Below are positions 35,458 to 45,400 of a stretch of DNA of 64,000 bases, one piece after another. Source of the DNA: JAPLUA01 sp964625855 (lineage in GTDB: Bacteria > Verrucomicrobiota > Verrucomicrobiia > Limisphaerales > UBA8199). The translations under genes were made by a program, and so were the position numbers. Position 1 is the first letter of the stretch. The number at the start of each line of letters is the position of its first letter. The notes beneath the pieces were generated by a model. It was not told where the DNA came from, made no database searches, and worked only from the letters and a program-made list of their open reading frames with translations. The stretch spans positions 10,651-74,650 of the forward strand of contig CAZVFC010000048.1 in assembly GCA_964625855.1 (NCBI GenBank), read 5' to 3'.

Positions 35458-36294
35458 CTATTCTGCCTGCGTTGCTACTTCTTTGAACCTGCTCGAATCT
35501 TCGGTCACCCGAAAGCGCATGGTTGTCGCCAACCTCCGGCACTGGAGGAGAAGCACCTGCCGGGTGTTGACCCAGATTCCGCCCGGCATCCGCTGCCGTT
35601 CCAGGGTCAGCTCACACTGGCTCAGCGATCCGAGCATGCCCAGCCAGCCCAAAGCGAAGGACTCGGTCAGCCTGGTCGAAAGCCTCGCCGTGTCGGCGTC
35701 CGCCTCATCAATCCAGACTGTGCCTTCCAGCCGGTTCAGCAACTTGTCGCGGACGGTCTTGGACGGCAGCTTCGCCAGCCTGGGTTTGAACGTCAGCACC
35801 AGCGTGGGGCGGTTGGTGAGCAGGACCCGTTCTACGACCGTGAACTGGTATCGGTCCAGCAACTCGGGTGTGACCCAGCCCTCCTTGCGTGCTGCGAGCT
35901 TCTTGCTGTCGGCAGACAGGAACCTCTGCCGGAAACGTTCTTCCTTGCGATCCTGCTCCACCAGCTCCTCGGCCGTCAAGTCCCGTCCTTGAATCCGGAT
36001 CAGCCGGTTGAAGGGAATCCCGGCGATCAATGTCACCCGGTAAAGCTTCTCCTCAGGTTTGGGCGTCTGGCTGGCGGGCTCCAGGTGCTCGAGGACGTAG
36101 CGTTTCTCATATTGGTATTTTGGAGCCTGCTCCGCGCTGGCAACAGTCTGCGCCCGTTCGATCATGCGGCGGGTCACTTCGGACGCGGGCGGGAGGCTCG
36201 CCGCGGCGGGAAGCACCTTCGGGCAAAAGGCCAGCAACTCCGCGATGAGCAGCACTGCGGAAACGCGATAGTGGGCCGAGGTCTGACGCTTCAT
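35458..36294 (-). CDS. Secreted outer-membrane-lipoprotein-sorting-like protein (LolA/MucB-like fold)
   Basis: A start at 36294 gives MKRQTSAHYRVSAVLLIAEL followed by LPAAASLP, a signal peptide; the longer frame lacks one. 278 residues. The middle reads like the LolA/RseB beta-sheet family: YRVTLIAGIPFNRLIRIQGR, TLVLTFKPRLAKLP, and LEGTVWIDEADADTARLSTR (a typical strand pattern GTVWIDxxxxxIxRL). Such proteins bind lipids or sense lipoprotein state in the periplasm. Neighbouring genes do not clarify the role. Confidence 0.6.
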   Translation of the reverse strand: MKRQTSAHYRVSAVLLIAELLAFCPKVLPAAASLPPASEVTRRMIERAQTVASAEQAPKYQYEKRYVLEHLEPASQTPKPEEKLYRVTLIAGIPFNRLIRIQGRDLTAEELVEQDRKEERFRQRFLSADSKKLAARKEGWVTPELLDRYQFTVVERVLLTNRPTLVLTFKPRLAKLPSKTVRDKLLNRLEGTVWIDEADADTARLSTRLTESFALGWLGMLGSLSQCELTLERQRMPGGIWVNTRQVLLLQCRRLATTMRFRVTEDSSRFKEVATQAE

Positions 36295-36343
36295 GGGATC
36301 GCAAGGTAACGGGCAAGACAGGATCATTCTATCAGGCATGCTC

Positions 36344-38563
36344 CTACCTGGAAACCCGGAGGAGATTAGCGGAATAAGCCGGGACTGATGCCGTGAAACT
36401 GTTGGTCGTATAAGCGAGCACCCGCTTGTCCCAAACGCTGTACACCTTCTGGTAGATGTCCGGGCCGGGCACATAACCCAACGATGCCAGGCTGATCATC
36501 GGGCTGATGGGCGTCGAGGTCTTATTGACCACACACACCGCCCGGTCGCCGTCAACCAGCGTGCGAATCCAGATTTCCGAGTTGGCGTCTTGCGTGATGG
36601 CCGCTCCGGGAAGGCAGAGCGGGTCCTGGTGAATCGCGATCATGGCCCGGTTGCTGACGAACGGCAGGATTCCGTCAGAGACGCCATCAATCATGAGCGA
36701 GGACGGCCCGATGGCCCACAGGCTCAGCGCGGTTTGAACAAGATTGCTTGCGTTCTGGGGAGTGGCCACAGCATGCACATGGGCGAGGTTCAGAAAGTCG
36801 AAGTCCATGTATCTTCCAGGTCCGGCAAGGTTGGTCATCGCCTGCATTCCGTGATGGAAGTGGGCCAGGAGCTGATTCAATCCCCAGGGAGGATTCTCGC
36901 TGATGTAAAGGTCGCCATCCACACTGAGCCGCCACGCATCCGCCACCAGCGGGGAGCGCGGCTCCGGGTGGGGCACGTTGGGCGCCATCAGATATCCGCC
37001 GTTAATGATGAACGCGCGCCAATCCGCCGCATCCATCGCCTGCCGCAATTCGGATAGTTGGGCGAATCGGCCATCTTGAGTCCATGCGCCGTTATCGAGC
37101 TTGAGGTACGTCACGCCCCACCCCTTGAACGACGCCACATCTTCGGTCATGTGGCCGACCAGGTGCATTCCCTCGTTCCCGCCGTCCATTTCATGGTAAA
37201 GTCCCAGGGCAATGCCCCGATCCGCCAGATACTTGATGGTGTTGGTGGGGTTGGGAAACGTCGGGCTCCAGTGCAGTTTTCCGTCGCTTCCCCGCCCCCC
37301 GGAATAGCCCGTTCCTTTTGCCTGCCAGCCGCCGTCAATCTGGATGAGCCGCCACCCCAACTCGACGAGGTGATTGGTGTATAGACCATCGGCCAACCGC
37401 TTCACAACCGCCTCGCTTACCTCGGCGTTAAACTGCGGCCAGGTGCAAATGCCCATCGGCGGCGTGGCAAACATATCCTTGAACACCGAACCTTGAGGCA
37501 AGCGGGCGTCATTGAGGCTGGCAAGGACGCTCTGGTACCCGGCGGGCATCACGTTCGAGATCCCGGCTCCGTCGCCGGCCAGCGCCGCCGCCGCCACGGT
37601 CCCAGCCACTAACAGTCCCGCTCCCGATGCGCCGCCGCCGCTAATCACTAGCCCCACTAGCTCGTCGTCCGTCCGCAGCGATAAATACCGGGATACATTC
37701 GTGGCTCGTTGGGCCGTGATCACACCATAAGGCGGCGGCGCCTGAGGACTGTAACCTGTCAGCACCACCTGGCTGTTAGTCCATACGTCACGCCAGCCAA
37801 CCCCCTGGGGCGGTTGTGGCACGCTGTAAATGATCCGATCCAAATACCCCTCAGGCCCCGGACGAACCACCGCATATAAGATAGTTTCATCTCCCAGGTC
37901 TCCCAGCACATCCTGATACACCGACCAACCGCTCCCGTTGGTCCACTGAAAGGTGTCGTTCGTGGGGGGGTGCGTCGGATCACCCATGGCCGTCGTTGCC
38001 TGGTAAATGCCATTAGCCGGGTTCGTGCCAGCCCCGGAAATGGTGAGCGTTCGGAAGTCAACGAAGTAGCGGGTCACGTTGGTGACCCAATCCAAACTGG
38101 ATGTGTTGGTCCCGAACACGACCGTGCCCATGCCGGCGGGGGGGCCGGCGTTGCCGCTGAGCGCGGTGCCGGCGGTTTCCGCATAGATCGCATAGGGCGC
38201 CGGCGTCAGCAGTTGGCGGGGGCTCAGCGTAGTGAAGTCGGCCCCGCCGCTGTTGGTGCGCACGGCAATTTCGAGCCAGCGGGGGTCGCCGGTGAAGATG
38301 CCGGCACCAAAGTCGAGCGTGACGGCGAAGTGGCCGTTGTTAACCGCAACGGCGACGTTGGTTAGCGGTCCGGCGACCGCGCCCGGGCTGGAGGCATCGT
38401 CGTAAATCGTAAATCGTAGATCGTAAATCCCTTCAGCCGGCGCACCGGACTCGGCCAGCCGCCCCTGGTACGTGAACGCCGTGGCCATTGGGGCGGCAGG
38501 AAGTTGGGGAATGAGGGCAACGAACGCCGCCACGGCGCTTATGGCGGGCAGTCTGGTCTTCAT
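36344..38563 (-). CDS. Secreted glycoside hydrolase, GH27-like alpha-galactosidase
   Basis: A start at 38563 gives MKTRLPAISAVAAFVALIPQ, a signal peptide; 739 residues. The first about 330 residues are a Verrucomicrobiota-type adhesion module (AFTYQGRLAESGAPAEGIYD, SPRQLLTPAPYAIYA). The catalytic part starts near MGICTWPQFNAEVSEAVV, continues with LGWRLIQIDGGWQAK (DxGW motif), LGLYHEMDGG and GVTYLKLDNGAW, whose Asp is in the position of the GH27 nucleophile (YLKxD), and VADAWRLSVDGDLY for the acid/base region. GH27 enzymes release terminal alpha-galactose. Divergence means other alpha-glycosidases of clan GH-D are possible. Confidence 0.75.
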   Translation of the reverse strand: MKTRLPAISAVAAFVALIPQLPAAPMATAFTYQGRLAESGAPAEGIYDLRFTIYDDASSPGAVAGPLTNVAVAVNNGHFAVTLDFGAGIFTGDPRWLEIAVRTNSGGADFTTLSPRQLLTPAPYAIYAETAGTALSGNAGPPAGMGTVVFGTNTSSLDWVTNVTRYFVDFRTLTISGAGTNPANGIYQATTAMGDPTHPPTNDTFQWTNGSGWSVYQDVLGDLGDETILYAVVRPGPEGYLDRIIYSVPQPPQGVGWRDVWTNSQVVLTGYSPQAPPPYGVITAQRATNVSRYLSLRTDDELVGLVISGGGASGAGLLVAGTVAAAALAGDGAGISNVMPAGYQSVLASLNDARLPQGSVFKDMFATPPMGICTWPQFNAEVSEAVVKRLADGLYTNHLVELGWRLIQIDGGWQAKGTGYSGGRGSDGKLHWSPTFPNPTNTIKYLADRGIALGLYHEMDGGNEGMHLVGHMTEDVASFKGWGVTYLKLDNGAWTQDGRFAQLSELRQAMDAADWRAFIINGGYLMAPNVPHPEPRSPLVADAWRLSVDGDLYISENPPWGLNQLLAHFHHGMQAMTNLAGPGRYMDFDFLNLAHVHAVATPQNASNLVQTALSLWAIGPSSLMIDGVSDGILPFVSNRAMIAIHQDPLCLPGAAITQDANSEIWIRTLVDGDRAVCVVNKTSTPISPMISLASLGYVPGPDIYQKVYSVWDKRVLAYTTNSFTASVPAYSANLLRVSR

Positions 38564-38793
38564 AGGCCGACAGAACCGGAAAGGCACGCTGATCTCTACC
38601 AGAGCAGGCCGCCCTCGTGCAAAAGGAATCTGACATCCGGTTCTGCAGCGGCCTGACGACCCCACACTTTGGTGGCGCTGCGGGACTAATGGCCTCGAGG
38701 TCTGTGCCGTTCACAGAAGCCTTTGTGCATCGGCGTGGAAGCGACACTCCTCACGCTCTTTTCGCCTTTACGCCCGGGCACGAGAGTGGTTGG

Positions 38794-40299
38794 ATGCCTG
38801 CCGTGAAGACCAACTCCTATTTCCCACTCATTGCCGGCCATCCGTCTCCCCTATCCGAAGGAAACGATGCCGTCAGCCGGCGCGCGTTTCTTGCTCGCTC
38901 GGCCATCCTGACCGGCGGCTGTGCATTCTGTCTCAGCGGTTCCCCGCTATGGGCCGCGCGCACCGAAACACTGGCGCCTGGCGTCATCAGCCCGGGCGCT
39001 CGCAGGTCCAAGGTCCGCGTCGCCAAACTCTACCTGGGCCGGCCCAAGGCGCATTGGCCCACACCCACGATGGACCTCGAAGCCGAGCACAAGCGATACG
39101 AGGCGGAGTTCGGCCGCCTGAGACAGGATTTTGCCGACGTGGACTTCGTGGTTAACGAACTGGTTACCGAGAAGGCTCAACTCGCCAGGGTGCAAGCCGC
39201 TTTGCCGCAGGTGGATGGCATCCTCGTCATCCACCTCTCGATGGGCGTCTCGGAAATGCTCAGGGAGATCCTTCTCGCCCAAAAGCCCACGGTTCTGTTC
39301 GCCGCGCCCTACTCCGGGCATGAATGGTCGGGCTATGGCGCGCTGCGCCAGCAACCGGCTGGGACCCAGCTCGAGTGCATGTTGACCAGCGACCTCACGC
39401 AACTCGCGGCGGCGGTGCGCCCGTTCCGCGCCATCCATCACCTGCGCGAGGCACGGATTCTCAATGTCACGTCACGGGCTATGCCGGCTCAGTACCTCTC
39501 GGCCGTGGCCGACAAGTTCGGCACGCAGGTCCGGGCTGTGGACCGGCAGCGGGTGTTGGACGCCTACAACTCCATCAGCGTTGAGGCCGCCGCGGCGGAA
39601 ACCAAGGGCTGGATTCGAAGGGCGCGCAAAGTCGTGGAACCCTCGCGCGACGAGATCTTCCGTTCATGCAAACTGGCGCTGGCCTTCGAGAGACTCCTGG
39701 CGGAGGAGGAGGCCACCCTCCTTACCGTGGACTGTTACGGGAGCATGTATCGCCAACTACCCGCCTTCCCGTGTGTTGGTTTCGTGCGGCTCAATGGGCT
39801 GGGTTTGGGGGGCATTTGCGAGTCCGACCTGACGAGCGCCATGACGTTTATACTCCTCCAGGGTCTCTCGGGCCGCCCGGGCTTCATCAGCGACCCGACG
39901 ATGGATGAGTCCAAGCGCGCGATCATCCTGGCCCATTGCCTGGGCTCGATCAAGATGGACGGCCCCGATGGCCCCAGCGCGCCGTATCGCCTGCGGAGCA
40001 TCATGGAGCGGCAGGAGGGCTGCGTGCCCCAGGTGTTCATGCGCCAAGGCCAGAAGGTCACGCAGGCCTGGCTCACCGGCACCGACCAACTCCTCTATTT
40101 CACCGGCGACATCATTGAGACGCCGGACATCGAGAGGGGCTGCCGTACCAAAATCACGGTGAAGGTGGACGGCGATTGCGAGAAGCTCTGGCAAAACTGG
40201 TCGAAGGGTCTGCATCGGGTGACCGTGTACGGCGACCTGACACCCGACCTCAAGCGGTTCTGCCGCTTCAAGGGAATCACGATGATCAACGAGGCCTGA
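38794..40299 (+). CDS. Tat-exported sugar-isomerase-fold protein
   Basis: A start at 38794 places SRRAFLARSAILTGGCAF, a Tat signal, about 28 residues from the N-terminus; the open frame begins earlier (38617). About 500 residues. The mature part (KVRVAKLYLGRPKAHWPTP, GILVIHLSMGVSE, KPTVLFAAPYSGHEW, then LLTVDCYGSMYR, CVGFVRLNGLGLGGICESDL) follows the order of L-fucose/L-arabinose isomerase-like folds, including a late conserved CESD-type segment. Export of such a protein is unusual for a sugar isomerase, so it may be a binding or hydrolytic derivative. Function not assigned. Confidence 0.6.
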   Translation: MPAVKTNSYFPLIAGHPSPLSEGNDAVSRRAFLARSAILTGGCAFCLSGSPLWAARTETLAPGVISPGARRSKVRVAKLYLGRPKAHWPTPTMDLEAEHKRYEAEFGRLRQDFADVDFVVNELVTEKAQLARVQAALPQVDGILVIHLSMGVSEMLREILLAQKPTVLFAAPYSGHEWSGYGALRQQPAGTQLECMLTSDLTQLAAAVRPFRAIHHLREARILNVTSRAMPAQYLSAVADKFGTQVRAVDRQRVLDAYNSISVEAAAAETKGWIRRARKVVEPSRDEIFRSCKLALAFERLLAEEEATLLTVDCYGSMYRQLPAFPCVGFVRLNGLGLGGICESDLTSAMTFILLQGLSGRPGFISDPTMDESKRAIILAHCLGSIKMDGPDGPSAPYRLRSIMERQEGCVPQVFMRQGQKVTQAWLTGTDQLLYFTGDIIETPDIERGCRTKITVKVDGDCEKLWQNWSKGLHRVTVYGDLTPDLKRFCRFKGITMINEA

Positions 40300-40372
40300 T
40301 GTACTGGCAGAAGTCAGCCAGTGCCCGGTCAACCGGCTCGCCCAGCCCCTGCCCCCACGCGGCGGGCTGCGT

Positions 40373-42394
40373 TTATGGCTTGTGCAGGCGATAGAACCTG
40401 TTGCCGGCCGGTGACGGCTCGGTGAACTGAAGGTAGGCGCCGTTGGTCTGATAGGGCGGCGGGATCTGCGGCCACGGCGCCGAGACGCCGACTACCCGGT
40501 TCGTCCACTTCAGCACCCAGCCGTCGGCCGGCAAGGGCCAGGAAACAGTAAGGGTAGATAGTTGAGTGTCGAGCATGACGGAGAGCCGGGGCGCGTCGGG
40601 CCCGATGCGCCAGATGAGGTCGCTGTTGATTTCGCTCACGTAAAGCGCGCCATCCGGTCCGAACGCCATGGCCCAAGGCAGGCCGAAGCCCGTGCCGCGC
40701 CGGGTGGCCGCCCCGGAACTGTCCAGGGAAAGCAGGTCGCCATTGCTGTTTACGCCAAAGACACCCGTGCCCCAGAAACCACCCGGGCCGCAGGCTAGCG
40801 GACTGTCGGTGGCCACCGAGGCGAAGGCGTTGGTCAGCAACGTCCCCGCGGCGCTGTAAAGACGCAGCGTGGGGCTGCCGCTCGCGCCCACGACCAGGCG
40901 GTGCAGTTCATCCGTTGTGAAGTGCAGCGCCCCGGCCAGCGTGATCAGCGTGGTCGGCGTGCTGTTGGTCATCGCCCAGATCTTGCCGCCGACGTCATCG
41001 CTGAAAAGCAGACGTCCGCCGGCCGCGTCGTGGACGAACAGGTTGGGATTGAAGCCGAAGCCCGTCGGGCCGTAATTGGTCAGGATGGTGCCGTCCGGAA
41101 CGATCTTCACGATCTTGCCGACCGTGGAGTTGAGTTGCTCCCCCGCCACGATCACTGCACCCGGCGTGCCGGAGAATTGTCCTGTCGTGTCGTAGAATAC
41201 TGCATCGGGATCGGTGATCGGGGAGTTGCCATACTCCGCAACAGGCGAACCCCCGGGGCCAATGCGGTGAATCTTCACGGCGTCATCGTGCTCGCCGCCG
41301 GAACCGCTGTTGTCGCGGCCCACGAACAGCGTGCCATCGGGCGCGAAGCTGAGCCGAACCGGGTCGGTGACCCGCGCATAGACCGTGGTCCGGGCGCCGG
41401 GCACATTGGGTTGCGTGAAGCGATAGATGCGGTCCGAGGAGAACTCGCTGGCGTAGAGCGCGCCATCCGGGCCGAACTGGAGGTCCGCGACGTTGCTGAA
41501 GCCGCCGCCGACACGGGTGGTCTCACCCGCCAAGTCCACGCGCAGCAGGCTACCGTCGGCGGCAACCGCGTAGAGGTCGGTTCCCCAGATTCCGCCCTGC
41601 CCGCGCGCCAGTGGCGAACCCATTTTCGCTTGGGCGAAACTGCCGTTGAGCAGGACACCGTTAGTGCTGTATAGGCGCAGCCAGGTGTCTGAAGAACTCA
41701 CGGCCAGCCGGCCCGCCGCGTCCTCCACGAGGTAGGTCGCCCCTGCCAGACCGATCAGGTTGGTGGGTGCGCCGCCGCTGGTCACCATGACCTTCCCGCC
41801 GTTGTTCTCAGTGAACAGCAGCCGTCCCGCAGAATCGAATATGAAGTGTGTAGGGTTCAGGATGCTCGCGTTCGGACCGAACAAGGTGGTGACCGTGCCA
41901 TCGGAGGCGATCTTCGAGATTTTGCCGGTGGTGCCGCCGGGGTGGACGCCGCCCACGAGCACCGCGCCGGGTGTGCCGGACACCGCCCCGGCCTGATCAA
42001 CAATCAGGGCGTCCGGATCGCTGATGGTGAGGTTGCCGAATTCCGTGACGGGCGAGCCACCCGGCCCGACGCGATGAATCTTCACTGCGTCGCCGGTGCC
42101 GCCGCCCGAGCCGCTGGCATCGCGACCGACAAACAGTGTCCCATCCGGCGCGAAAGCGAGGCGCACTGGATCGGTAACCACCGCGTAGATCGAGGTGGCG
42201 GTGTTGGTGACGATCGGTTCACCATGAATCGCGCCCAACTGCCCGAGGACGGCTGCCATGACAAGCAGCGCCGTTCCTTTTCTTGCGGTGAGGCAAAGTC
42301 TGCCGGACCTTTGCGTGAGCGGTGATCCGCCCTCTTCGGGGCAGCCGGCGGGCTTAAGATTCACGGCGTCGAGCATTAGCGGTTTCGATTCCAT
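40373..42394 (-). CDS. Secreted beta-propeller protein with internal duplication
   Basis: 673 residues with a hydrophobic N-terminal stretch (GTALLVMAAVLGQLGAIHG). The body is two similar halves of about 275 residues: YAVVTDPVRLAFAPDGTLFV...DAVKIHRVGPGGSPV in the first is repeated as YARVTDPVRLSFAPDGTLFV...DAVKIHRIGPGGSPV in the second. The repeats resemble NHL/SMP-30-like propeller blades. The last about 65 residues (SWPLPADGW...PPPYQTNG...NRFYRLHKP) form a C-terminal domain shared with the PATR protein next to it. Likely a surface or extracellular protein; the ligand is unknown. Confidence 0.75.
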   Translation of the reverse strand: MESKPLMLDAVNLKPAGCPEEGGSPLTQRSGRLCLTARKGTALLVMAAVLGQLGAIHGEPIVTNTATSIYAVVTDPVRLAFAPDGTLFVGRDASGSGGGTGDAVKIHRVGPGGSPVTEFGNLTISDPDALIVDQAGAVSGTPGAVLVGGVHPGGTTGKISKIASDGTVTTLFGPNASILNPTHFIFDSAGRLLFTENNGGKVMVTSGGAPTNLIGLAGATYLVEDAAGRLAVSSSDTWLRLYSTNGVLLNGSFAQAKMGSPLARGQGGIWGTDLYAVAADGSLLRVDLAGETTRVGGGFSNVADLQFGPDGALYASEFSSDRIYRFTQPNVPGARTTVYARVTDPVRLSFAPDGTLFVGRDNSGSGGEHDDAVKIHRIGPGGSPVAEYGNSPITDPDAVFYDTTGQFSGTPGAVIVAGEQLNSTVGKIVKIVPDGTILTNYGPTGFGFNPNLFVHDAAGGRLLFSDDVGGKIWAMTNSTPTTLITLAGALHFTTDELHRLVVGASGSPTLRLYSAAGTLLTNAFASVATDSPLACGPGGFWGTGVFGVNSNGDLLSLDSSGAATRRGTGFGLPWAMAFGPDGALYVSEINSDLIWRIGPDAPRLSVMLDTQLSTLTVSWPLPADGWVLKWTNRVVGVSAPWPQIPPPYQTNGAYLQFTEPSPAGNRFYRLHKP

Positions 42395-42477
42395 AGGCGC
42401 TTCTGTTTGATGAATGATCGGCGCTGGTGATTGGGCCTGTACTTAATGGTCAGTAGTCACGAGTCAGTGGCCGGTGT

Positions 42478-45400
42478 TCACGGCCCGTGCAGACGATAGA
42501 ACCTGCTGCCTGTCGGCGCCGCCTCGATGACTTGTAGGTTCCCGCCATTGGTTCGATAGGGCGGCGGAATCTCCATCCACGAGATGGGGGTAGCGGCTAG
42601 GTTCGTCGTAGCGTGTAGCATCCAGGCGATGTCCGACAGCGGCCAAGCGACGGCCACGGCGTTGGTCGTCGTATGCCAGATGGTCAGGGCGGGTCGGAGG
42701 GCGGCGGTGTTGGTAGCGGTCAGCACCACGTCGTTGCCGGTGCCTCCCTTGTACGTGATGCGGAACTGCCGCGGTCCCGCCGAGACCAACGCACCTTCGG
42801 CCAATCCCGCAAACGTGCCGGTGACGGTGTCGGTGAGATCGTTGTTGATGATGATAAACTGCTGGCCCTCCGTGGGCAGAAAACCGGGCGCGGAGAGCAC
42901 GAGGCTGGCGTTGGCCAACCCGACTTTCCCGCTGACACGCAACTGGTCGCCGCCGGCCTCGGTAAGTTCGACGCGGAAATCGGACGAGGCGTCGAAAAGC
43001 AGGTTGCTGCTGGTGAGGATACCAGGGCTGACGCCGGGCGAGAGCATGCCGCCGGTTGAGGTAATGCGACCGACAGTGCCGATGCCTCCCAGGATGCACG
43101 CGTTGCCGATCTCGACGTCGCTGGCAGGCTGCCACCCGTTCACCACTAGCGTCCCGGTCTCAATATAGGTCGTGCCGAGGTAGGTATTGTTGCCGGTCAA
43201 CGTCCAGGTCCCACCGCCCACTTTCCACAGATACCCGGTGCCGGACACCACGCCGCCGAAAGTGAAACTGCTGCCGCTGTGGCCGGCGATCAGGTGCCCG
43301 GAGCCTAAGGTGATCGCGCCGTTGCCGGTTACTGCATCCACCCGGTCGTAGTAGCCACCAAGCTCGAGCCGGGCCGGGTTGGCGAGGGTGATGTCGGCGT
43401 TGTTGGCAATCTGGTTTGCTCGCTCCAGGCGGACTAAACCGGCAGGCGTCCAGGTGCCACCGTCGTTAATGATCAGATTGCCTGGTATGGCACCGTCCAT
43501 GGCGGATTTGTTCAGGACCAGGCTGCCCGTTTCAACCTGGGTGTCACCTGCGTAGGTGTTTGCATCCGCGCCGCTCATAATAACCGTACCGTTGGCCCAG
43601 AGTGGTTTGGTGAGGCCGCCAGGCCCGTCAATTGGCCCGGCCAGGTTTAGAAACCCCTCGCTATGTGCCATAACGAGCGCATTCGTCGGGAGGGTAATCG
43701 GACCCGACCAGGAGTTCGAAGTGCCGAATCCGCCGCCGCCACTTAGGTAGCCCGAAAGCGTCAGCGATTCACCCAGGATGTGGATGTCATTGTCATAGAT
43801 TCCGCCTAGACCAAGACCCGCACCCGACTCAACGATGGTTCCGGCACCCGGACTGCCCAGGGCGCTGTCCGAGAGGGCCATCAATTCTCCGTCCGTGACA
43901 GTCGTTAGTCCGCTGTAGGTATTGGCGCCCCGCAGCCCCAACTCACATTCGCCACTTTTCAGCAAGCCGCCCGTCCCACTAATGTCAGCTTCGATCAGCA
44001 GCACCGGGATCACGTTGCTTGATTGCGCGCCTCTGGAGACGTCGAACCTCCTGGTTGGGGGGTTCAGGAAGAGGCGACCGGATATGACGGCCCAGTCGAG
44101 TGCGGTGGCCACGGAGGTGACGTCTCCGCTCAGCCGAAGCAGCCCCGTGCCGGTCGTGACCCGGCCTGAGTAAAGGGAAAGGTTTCCGAGGGTGTCCGTC
44201 TGGTTGTCGAGGTCTAGCCAGCCGGAGCGGTTAACGGTGATGTTCACCGTGGTGTCAATCTGGTAGTTGTCGAGTTCGCGCACCACATCGCTGAAGAACG
44301 CGCCTTCGTATTCTCCAATAGTCAGGGAACCCGGTCCCGGCAGCGCGCCGTCCGTCACGCTCTTGTTGAGTAACAGCGTGCCTTCGTTCACCACCGCATT
44401 CCCGGCAAAGATATTCGCGGTCGCACCCGAGAACATCAGCGTGCCCGGCTGGCCCTTGATGAACCCGGCCGGACCGGCGACCGTACCGCAGAGGTTGAGA
44501 TAACGGTTGGTCTGCACGGTGATCACCGCGTCCGTCGCCAGTGTCACCGTGCCCGCCCACGAGTTCGATCCTCCGATCGAGGCCAGCGCCCCGGCGATGC
44601 CGTCACCACCGCCATTCAAGGTCAGCGGCTCCCCGCCGATGTCACGACCATTAGCCAGCACCAGCACCCCGCCGTCGTTGACCACGGTAGCGCCCGCCGT
44701 GGACCCGAGAGCGACATCATGGTAGAGATACACCAATCCGTCGTTCACAATCGCTGTGCCGCTGAACGTGTTGGCTGAATAGATGGCCAGCGCACCGGAA
44801 CCCGTTTTGGTAAAGCCAGCCGAGCCGCTCACCACAGCCGACACTTCCAGGTCCGGACTGCCGCTGGAGTTGGCGATGTTGAACGTTCGGTTGGCATAAA
44901 GCAGCACATTCCCCTCGATGGCGGGACGGCCGGAGCTGACGTAATTGACCGTGACGTCGCCGCCCAGGCGGAGCAGCCCGCCCGCGCCGCTGCCGGCCCG
45001 CCCCGCTGAGAAGGTCAGCGGGCCTACGATGTCGTCGTGTCCGTTCAAGTCGAGCCAACCGGAGTTGGTAATGACGACAGGCACCGTGGACCAGAGTTGG
45101 TTGTCGGCTTGGAAGCGCACGACGTCGGCGTTGGCGCCGCCCGCCCCATCCCCAATGAACAGGGTGCCGTACCGGATGGCCGCGCCGGAGGTCTTGCCGA
45201 GGAGCAGTGTGCCTGCTTCAATAATGGTGTCACCGCCGTAGGTGTTGCCCGTCGCGCCTGACAGGATGAGCGTGCCGGGGAGCTTCTTGCTAAAACCGCC
45301 CGAACCGCTGATGTTTCCAAGCAGGCTTAAGACATTTGTCGAGTCAATGGCACCAATGGTTACATCAGACTCAAGCGTGATGTCCCCCGCCCAGGAATCC

